This document shows, in pieces, positions 48,708 to 57,995 of a stretch of DNA of 64,000 nucleotides. Numbering within the stretch: position 1 is the stretch's first letter; each line of letters begins with the position of its first letter. Source of the stretch: Kocuria sp. (GTDB lineage Bacteria > Actinomycetota > Actinomycetes > Actinomycetales > Micrococcaceae); the NCBI RefSeq assembly GCF_030538595.1, contig NZ_JAUNTS010000006.1:1-64000 (forward strand). Direction: 5' to 3'. The notes under the pieces are model-generated. The model worked only from the letters and a program-made list of their open reading frames with translations, made no database searches and was not told where the DNA came from. The position numbers were made by a program, and so were the translations under genes.

Positions 48708-48884
48708 TCAGTTGTCCTGACGGTATTCGCGTTCGTTGTCATCCCAGCGTTTGGTGTTCTCTGCGGCGGTCTGCAGGGCACGCTGGGCGTCCTCACGTGA
48801 GGTGTAGGGCCCCATCAACTGGCTGTAATCGGACTGCGCCCCGACTTCGACCTCGCCGGTCTTCAGGTTGTACCAGAACTCCAT
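48708..48884 (-). CDS. Small SPOR-like conserved actinobacterial protein (58 residues)
   Basis: The ORF starts MEFWYNLKTGEVEVG and ends EREYRQDN. The pattern W-Y-N, then LMGPYTSREDAQRAL, resembles one half of a SPOR-type fold and matches a small conserved actinobacterial protein type whose function is unknown. GGAGGA lies 6-11 nt upstream of ATG 48884. It stands alone and is divergent from map. Confidence 0.8.
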   Translation of the reverse strand: MEFWYNLKTGEVEVGAQSDYSQLMGPYTSREDAQRALQTAAENTKRWDDNEREYRQDN

Positions 48885-49021
48885 GACGTCCTCCGCTGGT
48901 GAGTGGTGAAACTTTTGCTGTGGGCCCGTAACCGGGCGCCCTGCTGGTTACCCTACGGCACGGAGCCAATTAGGCTTGCGGAAGTTTCCGCCGTCGTTTG
49001 AATGCCAGGAGCGCCACTCAC

Positions 49022-49948
49022 GTGAGTACCAGCCGTACCTCCGCCACCACCACCCACAACGCCCCGGCCCAGCCCGGACGGGCACCCGTGGGCCGTTTGA
49101 CCCCCGGTGTGCTCAGCCCGTGGCGTTCAGTGCCCGCTGCCATCACGCGCCCCGAGTACGTGGGCAAGGCTGAAGCGGATGAAGGCAGTGACTCCAACAT
49201 GTACACGCCGGAGGAGATCGAACGCGTACGCGCCGCCGGGCGGATTGCGGCCAATGCTCTCCAGGAGGCGGGCAAGGCCTGTGTTCCCGGCACCACCACC
49301 GATGAGCTGGACCGGATTGCCCATGACTACATGTGCGACCACGGGGCCTACCCCTCCACCCTGGGCTACCGGGGATACCCCAAATCCCTGTGCTCCTCCC
49401 TCAATGAAGTCATCTGTCACGGCATACCGGACTCCACGGTGCTGGAGGACGGCGACATCATCAACTTGGATGTGACCGCCTACAAGGACGGCATGCACGG
49501 AGACACCAATGCCATGTTCCTGGTGGGAGACGTGGACCAAGAATCCCGCCTCCTGGTGGAACGGACCCAGGAAGCCCTGAACCGAGCGATCAAAGCGGTG
49601 CGTCCGGGACGGCAGATCAACGTGATCGGGCGCGTGATCGAAAAATACGCTCGGCGCTTTGACTACGGCGTGGTCAGGGACTTCACCGGCCACGGTGTGG
49701 GCCGCGAATTCCACTCCGGTCTGATCATTCCCCACTACGACGCCGCCCCCGGCTACTCCACAGAGATCCGGGCGGGCATGATCTTCACCATTGAACCCAT
49801 GCTGACCCTGGGCACCATCCAGTGGGATCAGTGGGATGACGACTGGACCATCACCACCCGCGACCGTCAGCGCACCGCCCAGTTTGAACACACCATGGTG
49901 GTCGCCGAAGACGGTGCCGAAATCCTGACCCAACCCGACCCTGCCTGA
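49022..49948 (+). CDS. map: Methionine aminopeptidase, type I
   Basis: This 308-residue metalloenzyme removes the initiator Met from nascent proteins. The metal ligands are the two Asp in [16 protein letters not shown], His in [11 protein letters not shown], and Glu in FTIEPML and QFEHTMVV. The N-terminal about 60 residues carry a proline-rich extension typical of actinobacterial MapB, with an SH3-binding-like character ([13 protein letters not shown]). The start chosen is GTG 49022 with AGGAG about 10 nt upstream; TTG 48998 is possible. Confidence 0.93.
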   Translation: MSTSRTSATTTHNAPAQPGRAPVGRLTPGVLSPWRSVPAAITRPEYVGKAEADEGSDSNMYTPEEIERVRAAGRIAANALQEAGKACVPGTTTDELDRIAHDYMCDHGAYPSTLGYRGYPKSLCSSLNEVICHGIPDSTVLEDGDIINLDVTAYKDGMHGDTNAMFLVGDVDQESRLLVERTQEALNRAIKAVRPGRQINVIGRVIEKYARRFDYGVVRDFTGHGVGREFHSGLIIPHYDAAPGYSTEIRAGMIFTIEPMLTLGTIQWDQWDDDWTITTRDRQRTAQFEHTMVVAEDGAEILTQPDPA

Positions 49949-49980
49949 GGGCACTGCTGCCCCAGCGAAAGGACCACACC

Positions 49981-50847
49981 GTGAGCAACCAGCAACCGAA
50001 CACCACCGGCCACCGCGAAGGCGACCCCGTCCCACCCGTGGCCACGGGATCACCCACCAGCTCCCGCCGAGTGATCGGAATTGACGTGGGCGGCACGGGG
50101 GTCAAGGGCGGCATCGTGGATCTGGAGGTGGGCGATCTGGTGGGCGAACGCTTCCGCATTCCCACCCCGCAGCCGGCCACCCCGGAAGCCGTGGCGGAAG
50201 TCATCCGCCAGATTGTGGCTGAGCTACAGTCCCGCGAAGGCGCCCCGGCACCGGATTCACCGGTTGGTGTGATCGTGCCATCCATTGTCAAAGACGGTGT
50301 GACCCTGCTGGCCGCCAACATTGACCCCACGTGGGTTGGGGCCAACATTGCCGGCCTGCTGGCGGAGATCCTGAACCGCCCGGTGGCAGCTCTCAACGAC
50401 GCCGACGGCGCAGGCCTTGCCGAAACCCTCTACGGTGCGGGCAAGGACATTGACGGGACCGTGCTGGTGATGACCTTGGGCACCGGTATTGGCTCTGCAC
50501 TGATCGTGGACGGCAAGCTGGTTCCCAATGCCGAGCTGGGCCACTTGGAACTGCACGGACACGACGCCGAAACTCGGGCCTCCGCCACCGCCCGCGAACG
50601 CGATGACCTCTCCTTCAAGAAGTGGGCCAGCAAGCGTTTGCAGCCCTACTTTGAGCACGTGGAAATGCTGTTCACACCCTCCCTGTTCATCATCGGGGGC
50701 GGCGTGTCCAAGAAGGCGGACAAGTTCCTTCCGCTGTTGGAGTTGAACACGCCCATCAAGGTGGCGCAGCTGCGCAACAACGCCGGAATTGTGGGCGCTG
50801 CCCTCTGGGCCGAGGGGGATGCGGTCTCCACCACCGGGGAGGCCTGA
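49981..50847 (+). CDS. ppgK: Polyphosphate glucokinase
   Basis: This 288-residue ROK-family kinase phosphorylates glucose with polyphosphate or ATP. IGIDVGGTGVKGGIVDLE is the phosphate motif, LNDADGAGLAE the catalytic Asp region, and TLGTGIGSALIVDGKLVPN with ELGHLELHG the sugar-binding part. The actinobacterial signature of strictly polyphosphate-type enzymes (the linked LNDADAAG-type motif) is nearly kept. GTG 49981 has AAAGGA upstream. It is separated from map by 32 nt and is probably co-transcribed. Confidence 0.93.
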   Translation: MSNQQPNTTGHREGDPVPPVATGSPTSSRRVIGIDVGGTGVKGGIVDLEVGDLVGERFRIPTPQPATPEAVAEVIRQIVAELQSREGAPAPDSPVGVIVPSIVKDGVTLLAANIDPTWVGANIAGLLAEILNRPVAALNDADGAGLAETLYGAGKDIDGTVLVMTLGTGIGSALIVDGKLVPNAELGHLELHGHDAETRASATARERDDLSFKKWASKRLQPYFEHVEMLFTPSLFIIGGGVSKKADKFLPLLELNTPIKVAQLRNNAGIVGAALWAEGDAVSTTGEA

Positions 50848-50891
50848 GCCCCCATCTGGTAGTGCAGCGCTCTGCTGGGAGTCCGGCGCCC

Positions 50892-50993
50892 AGCTCCCAT
50901 CTGGTACTCCCATTCCCCATCCAGCCGTGAGTCCCCACGTCATGACGTGGGGACTCGCGGCTTTTTGATGATCTCGACCGTCAGATGGGAGCT
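50892..50993. repeat. Inverted repeat enclosing the ppgK terminator
   Basis: AGCTCCCATCTG (50892-50903) and its exact complement (50982-50993) flank the terminator. The related CCCATCTGG also stands at 50851-50859 and in the tRNA-Arg hairpin. Confidence 0.6.
50923..50966 (+). terminator. Rho-independent terminator of ppgK
   Basis: The 28-nt perfect palindrome with arms GAGTCCCCACGTCA is extended by AGCCG/CGGCT at the base and followed by TTTTT (50962-50966). It is the most classical terminator in the window. Confidence 0.88.
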
Positions 50994-51130
50994 CAACCAA
51001 AAGTCTCACGTAAACGTTGAATCGAGTCTCAACGTCCAGGTCGAGCCATGGCGGTCCCTGCAAATGCGTTTCAAGTCTTCTGCTGGAAGTGAGACTTGAT
51101 GTTTGACCCCACTCGACCCAGGGCATGAAT

Positions 51131-51180
51131 AAAGCCCGGTAGGTGTCGCGGCTTCCCCTCCGCAACCCCTACCGGGCTTT
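51131..51180. terminator. Hairpin terminator downstream of nrdR
   Basis: Arms AAAGCCCGGTAGG (51131-51143) and complement (51168-51180) form a 13-bp stem. A/T runs on both ends make it usable in both directions. Read on the minus strand it lies about 150 nt beyond the nrdR stop and ends in a short T run. Confidence 0.75.
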
Positions 51181-51328
51181 GTGGTTTCAGTTTAGGACCA
51201 CAATTCCGGGATGTGCAACCCAAAGTGCCCCAATTTTTTTGAATCGAGGCAAAATCCACCCGTGATTGGGGTTCCCGTTCCACCACGTTCACTCACCGGA
51301 GCCCCATCAGGCCCGTCAATACGCGGGT

Positions 51329-51940
51329 TTAAAGTAAACGTTCCTGTCCAGGTTGAGAGTTTGAAGATTTTTCAGTTCGACTTGGAGCAGATCGAGTCTG
51401 ACTCTTGGGTTGAGAGTTCAATCCGGGGCGTCGTGACCTACGTGGGGCATGGGCGCCATCCTCCACCAGCGCTTGCTGGCCCACGGTCTGGACTTGTTGC
51501 TCTTGACGCAAGACCTCAATGGCCGACTCAAAGTCATTGAGATCGTCAAAAGCCTGATACACGGAGGCAAACCGCAGGTAGGCCACCACGTCCAAGCGGC
51601 GCAGAGGTTGCAGGATGGCCAGCCCCACTTCATGGGCCTCAATTTCGGCAATACCTGCCGAGCGCACGGACTCTTCCACCTCCTGAGCCAATTTGGCCAG
51701 GTCATCCTCCGTGACCGGCCGTCCCTGACAAGCCTTGCGGACACCGGAGACGATCTTGGAGCGCTCAAAGGGTTCGGTGACCCCGGAGCGTTTGATCACC
51801 GAAATGGAGGTGGTCTCCAGCGTGGAGAACCTGCGACCGCAGGAACCGCACTGCCGACGCCTGCGGATCGCGGCGCCGTCGTCAGTGGTGCGAGAGTCCA
51901 CCACCTTGGAATCCGGGTGACGGCAGAAAGGGCAGTGCAT
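51329..51940 (-). CDS. nrdR: Transcriptional repressor NrdR
   Basis: This 203-residue repressor controls ribonucleotide reductase genes in response to dATP/ATP. The N-terminal zinc ribbon has CPFC and CGSC pairs, and the ATP cone follows ([20 protein letters not shown] in part). The core ends near residue 155. About 48 further residues, rich in Ser, Pro, Arg and Gln, form a disordered tail that most NrdR proteins lack. The ATG is 3 nt after the hisD stop, with GGAGAGG inside the end of hisD. Confidence 0.94.
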   Translation of the reverse strand: MHCPFCRHPDSKVVDSRTTDDGAAIRRRRQCGSCGRRFSTLETTSISVIKRSGVTEPFERSKIVSGVRKACQGRPVTEDDLAKLAQEVEESVRSAGIAEIEAHEVGLAILQPLRRLDVVAYLRFASVYQAFDDLNDFESAIEVLRQEQQVQTVGQQALVEDGAHAPRRSRRPGLNSQPKSQTRSAPSRTEKSSNSQPGQERLL

Positions 51941-51943
51941 GGA

Positions 51944-53389
51944 TCAAGCCTCTCCGCCGGGGACGTTGACCGTGCGCTGACCACGAAGAGCGACTGCCAC
52001 ACCGTGATTGGGCAGGTTTTCTTCCTCTGCCAGAGCAACAATGTCATCTTCGAGCTCCCCCAGGGCCTCCTGGGTGTACTCGATGACTTGAACGGCCTTC
52101 ATGAAACTGGTGGTGCACAGCCCTTGGGCGTACACCGCTGAACCGCCCGTGGGCAACACGTGGTTGGAGCCAGCAGCGTAGTCACCCAGCGGTACGGGGC
52201 TGTAGGGGCCCACGAAAATTGCACCAGCATTGCGGATACGCGCGGCCACGTCGCGCGGGTGTTCGGTGTGAATCTCCAGGTGCTCGGCGGCGTAGGCATC
52301 GGCTGCCTGGATGGAGGCCGCCAGGTCATCGGTGAGAATCACCCCGGACTGCGGGCCTTCCAACGCGGTCTTGATGCGCTCGGCGTGACGGGCCTGCGGA
52401 GCCATTTGCGCAATGGCCTCTGCCACCCGCTGAGCCATCTGGGGGTCATGGGTGATCAGCACGGAGCCCGCATCAGGGTCGTGTTCGGCTTGCGACATCA
52501 GATCTGCGGCAACAAAAACGGGATCCGCGGTGTGATCGGCGATCACGGCGATCTCTGTGGTTCCAGCCTCCGCATCCACGCCCACCATCGAGCGCAGCAA
52601 TCGCTTGGCCGTTGCCACAAATATGTTGCCCGGTCCGGTGATGGTTTGCACCGCTTCCAAGGTGTCACCGTGATCGGAATCTGTGAGCCCGTAGGCCATG
52701 GCCGCCAGCGCTTGGGCACCGCCGATGGCCCACACCTCGTCCACCCCCAGCAGTCCCGCGGCGGCCAGGATGGTGGGGTGCGGCAGACCGCCGAACTCCG
52801 CCTGGGGCGGGGTGCACAGGACCACGGAGTCCACCCCGGCGGCCTGGGCAGGAACCACGTTCATGACCACTGAGGACGGATAGACGGCCAATCCGCCGGG
52901 TACATACAGCCCCACGCGAGCCACCGGGGTCCAGCGGTGAACCAGCCTGGCACCAGGTGCCACCTCCACGTGGGCATCCGCTGGCCGTTGGGCCGCAGCG
53001 AATGTGCGGCACCGTTCGATGGCGGATTCCAAACCGTGGCGAACCTTGGGGTCCAACTGATCCACCGCAGCACGAATGGCTGCCGGATCAACCCGCAAAC
53101 GGTCCTGTTCCACACGGTCAAACCGTGCAGCATATTCACGTAGAGCCTCAGCGCCGTCAGTCCGCACGTGATTGATGATGCCTCGCACAGTCTCTTCCGC
53201 TTGCCCCAAGGACTGAGGGGTCTGCCGCGGGACGGCTGCACGCAGCTGAGCCCAGGTCAACTCACGCCCACGCAGGTCAACGGTGCGCATGGTGGGAGCC
53301 CCTCCACCTGCCTCAGCGGTGACGGGGACATTGTCCGCACCTGTGGACGGTTCGTGGGTGGGCTGGCTGCTGGAATTCACGCCATCCAT
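51944..53389 (-). CDS. hisD: Histidinol dehydrogenase
   Basis: This 481-residue zinc enzyme oxidises histidinol to histidine in two NAD-dependent steps. GPGNIFVATAKRLL, VDAEAGTTEIAVIAD, EHLEIHTEHP and GDYAAGSNHVLPTGGSA are family motifs with the catalytic and zinc-binding residues. The first about 40 residues are an extra acidic/Pro-rich tail. No other his genes are in the window. It is 25 nt after dnaE and directly before nrdR, in the same operon. Confidence 0.95.
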   Translation of the reverse strand: MDGVNSSSQPTHEPSTGADNVPVTAEAGGGAPTMRTVDLRGRELTWAQLRAAVPRQTPQSLGQAEETVRGIINHVRTDGAEALREYAARFDRVEQDRLRVDPAAIRAAVDQLDPKVRHGLESAIERCRTFAAAQRPADAHVEVAPGARLVHRWTPVARVGLYVPGGLAVYPSSVVMNVVPAQAAGVDSVVLCTPPQAEFGGLPHPTILAAAGLLGVDEVWAIGGAQALAAMAYGLTDSDHGDTLEAVQTITGPGNIFVATAKRLLRSMVGVDAEAGTTEIAVIADHTADPVFVAADLMSQAEHDPDAGSVLITHDPQMAQRVAEAIAQMAPQARHAERIKTALEGPQSGVILTDDLAASIQAADAYAAEHLEIHTEHPRDVAARIRNAGAIFVGPYSPVPLGDYAAGSNHVLPTGGSAVYAQGLCTTSFMKAVQVIEYTQEALGELEDDIVALAEEENLPNHGVAVALRGQRTVNVPGGEA

Positions 53390-53414
53390 TCTACGGTGGC
53401 GTACGGGCAGCTTC

Positions 53415-56400
53415 TCAGTTGGCCACTTCCAGGCATGCCGGGCCCAGCAGCACCTTCAGATCCCCGAACAGCGCCGGAGAGGCAGAGACCCGGTACTGCG
53501 GCGGCAGGGACCAAATTTGCAGGGAACGCTGGGTCTCCAGGTGCACCCGGACTTCCGAGTCTCCGCGATGATTGCGCAGCACCTCGGCCAGAGCATGCAC
53601 GGTGTGTTCGGTGGCCTTGTGCTCGGCCAGCGCAATTTTGACCGGACCGGAGTGCCCGTCCGGATTGATCTCCGGAACGGTCAGTTCCATGGCGGACAGG
53701 GAGGTGGAGCCGTCGTCGCGCTTCTGCAGGCGCGCCTTGACCGAGCAGATCAGGTCTTCGGCCAGGACTCCCGCAATGGGTGCGTAGGTCTTGCCGAAGA
53801 ACATGATCTCCACGGAGCCCGTCCGGTCCTCCAGTTCAATGCGGGCGTAGGCATTGCCGGAGGACTTGGCAATCCGGCGCTGTACGGAGGTGATCATCCC
53901 GGCAACGGTCACAATGGCGCCGTCGGGCTTCCCGCCGTCTTCTGCCAGCAACGCTTGGACGGTGGTGTCCGAGTACTGTCCCAGGGCATCGTCCAGCCCG
54001 CGCAGCGGGTGATCGGAGACGTAGAGCCCCAGCATTTCGCGCTCGAACGACAGCATGTCCTTCCGCTCCCACTCGGGCACATCAGGAACGTCCACCTGGG
54101 TGCCTTGCGAATCCTCCGCTCCGGAATCATCCCCGCCCATGGCGAACAGATCAAACGTGAACTCACCTTTGGCTTCGTTCTTCTTCTGGGCGACGACGTC
54201 GTCAATCGCCTGCTCGTGGCACATCACCAGGGACCGCCGTGTGTGGCCCAACTGGTCGAAAGCACCGGATTTGATCAGCGATTCAATGGTGCGTTTGTTG
54301 CACACCACCACCGGCACTTTGGAGAGGAAGTCGTTGAAGGAGGTGAAGGAGCCCTTTTCCTCACGGGCATCCACAATGCCCTGGACAACGTTGGCACCCA
54401 CGTTGCGCACAGCGGCCATGCCAAAGCGGATGTCACTGCCCACCGGGGTGAAGGTGATCACCGATTCATTGACATCCGGGGGCAGTACCGTGATGCCCAT
54501 GTGGCGGCATTCATTGAGGTAGAGCGCCAGCTTGTCCTTGTCATCGCCCACTGACGTGAGTAGGGCGGCCATGTATTCGGCCGGGTAGTGGGCCTTGAGA
54601 TAAGCGGTCCAGTAGGACACCAGACCGTAGGCGGCCGTGTGCGCCTTGTTGAAGGCGTAGTCGGAGAAGGACTCCAGCACGTGCCACAGGGTTTTGGCGG
54701 CGTCCTCCGAGTACCCGTTGTCCTTCATCCCGCCAAAGAACGCGTCCTGCTGCTTGTCCAGCTCGGACTTCTTTTTCTTGCCCATGGCCCGGCGCAGAAG
54801 GTCCGCTTGACCCAGGGTGTAATTGGCCACTTTCTGGGCCACGGCCATGACCTGCTCCTGATACACGATCAGGCCGTAGGTGGTGTCCAGGATCTCCGCC
54901 AGGGGCTCTTCCAGCTCCGGATGGATGGGGGTGACTTCCTGCTGGCCGGTCTTGCGCAGGGCGTAGTTGGTGTGCGAATTCACGCCCATGGGGCCGGGCC
55001 GGTAGAGCGCCAGCACAGCGGAAATGTCCTCGAACTCATCGGGCTGCATCAAGCGCAGCAGGGAGCGCATGGGGCCACCGTCCAGCTGGAACACCCCCAA
55101 GGTGTCCCCGCGAGCCAGCAGCTCGTAGGAGGCTTTGTCGTCCAGTTCCAGGGTTTCCAGGTCCAGCACAAAGCCGTCCCGGTTCAACGTGATGTTCTCC
55201 AGGGCATCGGAGATGATGGTGAGGTTGCGCAACCCCAGGAAGTCCATCTTGATCAGCCCCAGGCCTTCACACGTGGGGTAATCGAACTGGGTGATCACCT
55301 GGCCGTCGGCCTCGCGGCGCATCAGCGGGATGATGTCAATGAGCGGGTCCGAGGACATGATCACACCGGCCGCATGCACACCCCACTGCCGCTTGAGCCC
55401 TTCCAGCCCCGTGGCGGTCTCAAATACCTTGGCGGCTTCCGGGTCTTCCTCCAGGACCTCTCGCAGCTCACCGGCTTCGTCATAGCGCTTGGCGTCCTTG
55501 TTGTAGACATCGGCCAGGGAGATGCCCTTGCCCATGATGTCCGGCGGCATGGCCTTGGTCAGCTTCTCCCCCATGGAGAACGGATAGCCCAGCACCCGGG
55601 AGGAGTCCTTGAGCGCCTGCTTGGCCTTGATGGTGCCGTAGGTGACAATCATGGCCACCCGTTCGTCACCGTATTTTTCGGTCACGTACTTGATGACCTC
55701 TGAACGACGGCGATCGTCAAAGTCCACGTCAAAGTCCGGCATGGACACACGTTCCGGGTTGAGGAACCGCTCAAAGATCAGGCCGTGTTCCAAGGGGTTC
55801 AGCTCGGTGATGCGCATGGCGTAAGCCACCATGGAGCCCGCACCCGAGCCACGGCCCGGACCCACGCGGATGCCGTTGTCCTTGGCCCAGTTGATGAAGT
55901 CGGCCACCACCAGGAAGTACCCGGGGAAACCCATCTGCTGGATGATGCCTTTTTCATACTCAGCCTGGTCCCGGGCATCCTGCGGCACCCCGTTGGGGAA
56001 CCGGTAGTCCAGTCCCGCATCCACTTCCTTGGCAAACCAGGAAGCCTCGTTCTCGCCCTCCGGCACGGGGAACACGGGCATGAACTTGCCGATGGATTCA
56101 TCAAACTCCACGTGGCAGCGTTCAGCGATTTCCAGAGTGTTGTCGCACGCTTCCGGGTAGTCGCGGAAGAGGTCACGCATCTCCGCAGGCGATTTCAGGT
56201 AGAACTCATCGGCGTCGAACTTGAAGCGCTTGGGGTCAGCCAGAGTGGAACCGGACTGTACGCAGAGCAACGCAGCATGGGCTTTGGCATCTTCTGCGTG
56301 CGTGTAATGGAGGTCATTGGTGGCCACCAACGGCAGGTGGAGGTCCTTGGCCAGCTTCATCAAATCCTGGTGGATGTTCTTCTCGATCCCCAGGCCGTGA

Positions 56401-56975
56401 TCCATGATCTCGCAGTAGTAGTTTTCCGCACCAAAGATGTCCCGGAACTCAGCAGCAGCCTCCACCGCCTCTTTGTACTGCCCCAATCGCAGGCGGGTCT
56501 GGATCTCGCTGGAGGGGCACCCCGTGGTGGCAATCAGCCCCTTGCCGTACTGATTCAGCAGCTCCCGGTCCATGCGCGGCTTGTAGAGCTGCCCTTCCAG
56601 GGAGGCGTAGGAGGAGGCCCGGAACAGGTTTTGCATGCCTTGCGTGGTTTCAGCCAGCAAGGTCATATGGGTGTAGGCGCCACCACCGGAGACGTCTTCG
56701 CGGCCGCCTTCGTGAAACTTCACCCGCGAGCGATCCGTGCGGTGCGTGCCCGGAGTCACATAGGCCTCAACGCCAATGATCGGTTTGATTCCGGCTTTGT
56801 TGGCCTTGGCCCAGAAGTCGTAGGCACCGAACACGAATCCGTGGTCCGTGGTGGCCAGGGAGTCCATACCGTTGGCGTGACAGGCCTCAAAGAGGTCGTC
56901 GAGTCGGGCTGCACCGTCGAGCATTGAATACTCGGTGTGCACGTGCAGATGCGTAAATCCCTTGCCCTTGGTCAC
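53415..56975 (-). CDS. dnaE: DNA polymerase III alpha subunit
   Basis: This 1186-residue replicative polymerase has an N-terminal PHP domain (HLHVHTEYSMLDG, DHGFVFG), the palm with catalytic Asp in PDFDVDFDDRRR, a fingers/helix-hairpin-helix region, and a C-terminal OB fold (GMITSVQRRIAK onward). The length is that of DnaE1. It starts at GTG 56975 without a strong Shine-Dalgarno, 81 nt after rluD, and continues into hisD. The genes on both sides are in the same direction. Confidence 0.97.
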   Translation of the reverse strand: MTKGKGFTHLHVHTEYSMLDGAARLDDLFEACHANGMDSLATTDHGFVFGAYDFWAKANKAGIKPIIGVEAYVTPGTHRTDRSRVKFHEGGREDVSGGGAYTHMTLLAETTQGMQNLFRASSYASLEGQLYKPRMDRELLNQYGKGLIATTGCPSSEIQTRLRLGQYKEAVEAAAEFRDIFGAENYYCEIMDHGLGIEKNIHQDLMKLAKDLHLPLVATNDLHYTHAEDAKAHAALLCVQSGSTLADPKRFKFDADEFYLKSPAEMRDLFRDYPEACDNTLEIAERCHVEFDESIGKFMPVFPVPEGENEASWFAKEVDAGLDYRFPNGVPQDARDQAEYEKGIIQQMGFPGYFLVVADFINWAKDNGIRVGPGRGSGAGSMVAYAMRITELNPLEHGLIFERFLNPERVSMPDFDVDFDDRRRSEVIKYVTEKYGDERVAMIVTYGTIKAKQALKDSSRVLGYPFSMGEKLTKAMPPDIMGKGISLADVYNKDAKRYDEAGELREVLEEDPEAAKVFETATGLEGLKRQWGVHAAGVIMSSDPLIDIIPLMRREADGQVITQFDYPTCEGLGLIKMDFLGLRNLTIISDALENITLNRDGFVLDLETLELDDKASYELLARGDTLGVFQLDGGPMRSLLRLMQPDEFEDISAVLALYRPGPMGVNSHTNYALRKTGQQEVTPIHPELEEPLAEILDTTYGLIVYQEQVMAVAQKVANYTLGQADLLRRAMGKKKKSELDKQQDAFFGGMKDNGYSEDAAKTLWHVLESFSDYAFNKAHTAAYGLVSYWTAYLKAHYPAEYMAALLTSVGDDKDKLALYLNECRHMGITVLPPDVNESVITFTPVGSDIRFGMAAVRNVGANVVQGIVDAREEKGSFTSFNDFLSKVPVVVCNKRTIESLIKSGAFDQLGHTRRSLVMCHEQAIDDVVAQKKNEAKGEFTFDLFAMGGDDSGAEDSQGTQVDVPDVPEWERKDMLSFEREMLGLYVSDHPLRGLDDALGQYSDTTVQALLAEDGGKPDGAIVTVAGMITSVQRRIAKSSGNAYARIELEDRTGSVEIMFFGKTYAPIAGVLAEDLICSVKARLQKRDDGSTSLSAMELTVPEINPDGHSGPVKIALAEHKATEHTVHALAEVLRNHRGDSEVRVHLETQRSLQIWSLPPQYRVSASPALFGDLKVLLGPACLEVAN

Positions 56976-57056
56976 CGAAAGAGTCTAGCGGTCCGCTCGG
57001 ACAGCCACGGGTGCAACCCACCCGGCGCCCACGTGAGGAAAGACTCTGGAATCCGC

Positions 57057-57995
57057 TCAGGGACCGCCGTCGCGCAGGGTCTCCAGGGCGTAGTCCAAAT
57101 CTTGGGGATACGCACTCTCAAAGGTGACCTGCTCCCCCGTGGCGGGGTGTTCAAAGCCGAGCCTACGGGCATGCAACCATTGTCGCGTCAGGCCCAGCGC
57201 AGCCGACAATCCGGGGTCTGCCCCGTAAGTCAGATCACCGCAACAGGGGTGACGCAAGGCGGAGAAGTGCACGCGAATCTGGTGTGTTCTCCCGGTCTCC
57301 AAATGGACCTCCACCAGGGTGGCTCGGCCAAAGGCTTCCAGGGTTTGGTAATGCGTCACGGAGTCACGGCCGTCATCCACCACGGCAAAGCGCCATTCAT
57401 AGCCGGGGTGGCGCCCGATGGGGGCGTCAATGGTGCCTTCCAGGGGGTCCGGAAGCCCCTGCACCACCGTGTGATACACCTTCTCCACCGCTCGCTCTTT
57501 GAACGCCCTTTTGAGGGCGGTGTACGCGTGCTCTGTGCGGGCCACCACCATGAGCCCGGAGGTGCCCACATCCAGGCGATGCACAATGCCCTGGCGTTCA
57601 GCAGCCCCGGAAGTACTCACGGACACCCCGGCACCTGCCAACGCGCTGACCACGGTGGGGCCTTTCCACCCCGGGGAGGGGTGTGCTGCCACGCCTGCGG
57701 GCTTGTCCACCACCACAATGTGGTCATCCAGGTAGACCACCTCGAATCCCGCCACCACCTCCGGGGTGATCGCCGCCAGATCCACCGGCTCCGGTAGCAG
57801 TACGTCCACCTGCATACCGGCGGGCAGCTTTTCCGATTTGGCCACAGCGCGTCCGTTGACGCTCACCGCACCTTCCCGCAGCAGCTTCCCGACGACGGTC
57901 CGGGACAGTCCCGCCATCCGGGCCACTGCCGCATCGGCACGCTGGCCCTCCAACTCTGCGGTGACAATCAGCCGCTGCCTCACCCGCTCCGTCAT
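57057..57995 (-). CDS. rluD: Pseudouridine synthase, RluD family
   Basis: This 312-residue RNA-modifying enzyme has an N-terminal S4 domain (residues 15-75, [15 protein letters not shown]) and the catalytic domain with Asp in [32 protein letters not shown] is the second family motif. By neighbourhood and similarity it corresponds to the YlyB/RluD protein next to lspA. Target sites on 23S rRNA are inferred from the family. ATG 57995 overlaps the lspA stop as ATGA. Confidence 0.94.
   Translation of the reverse strand: MTERVRQRLIVTAELEGQRADAAVARMAGLSRTVVGKLLREGAVSVNGRAVAKSEKLPAGMQVDVLLPEPVDLAAITPEVVAGFEVVYLDDHIVVVDKPAGVAAHPSPGWKGPTVVSALAGAGVSVSTSGAAERQGIVHRLDVGTSGLMVVARTEHAYTALKRAFKERAVEKVYHTVVQGLPDPLEGTIDAPIGRHPGYEWRFAVVDDGRDSVTHYQTLEAFGRATLVEVHLETGRTHQIRVHFSALRHPCCGDLTYGADPGLSAALGLTRQWLHARRLGFEHPATGEQVTFESAYPQDLDYALETLRDGGP

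Larger units (their letters stand above)
50848..51328. other. Gene-free 481-nt gap between ppgK and nrdR
   Basis: The gap holds two hairpin terminators (50923-50966 and 51131-51180), an inverted repeat that encloses the first one (50892-50903 with 50982-50993), and a second spaced inverted repeat (51001-51009 with 51089-51097). The rest, 51181-51328, is relatively AT-rich. I see no convincing protein frame. A small RNA is possible but unproven. Confidence 0.6.

Noticed and set aside
51071-51292. 73-codon minus-strand frame in the ppgK-nrdR gap
   Set aside because: It runs through the terminator hairpin, has no ribosome-binding site and no protein-like pattern.
56401-56415. CCATGATCTCG inside dnaE as a further palindrome copy
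   Set aside because: Only 11 bases match, there is no second arm, and the sequence is conserved polymerase coding DNA.
53283-56927. Three long plus-strand frames of 371-423 codons
   Set aside because: All are antisense to dnaE and show no domain features or ribosome-binding sites.
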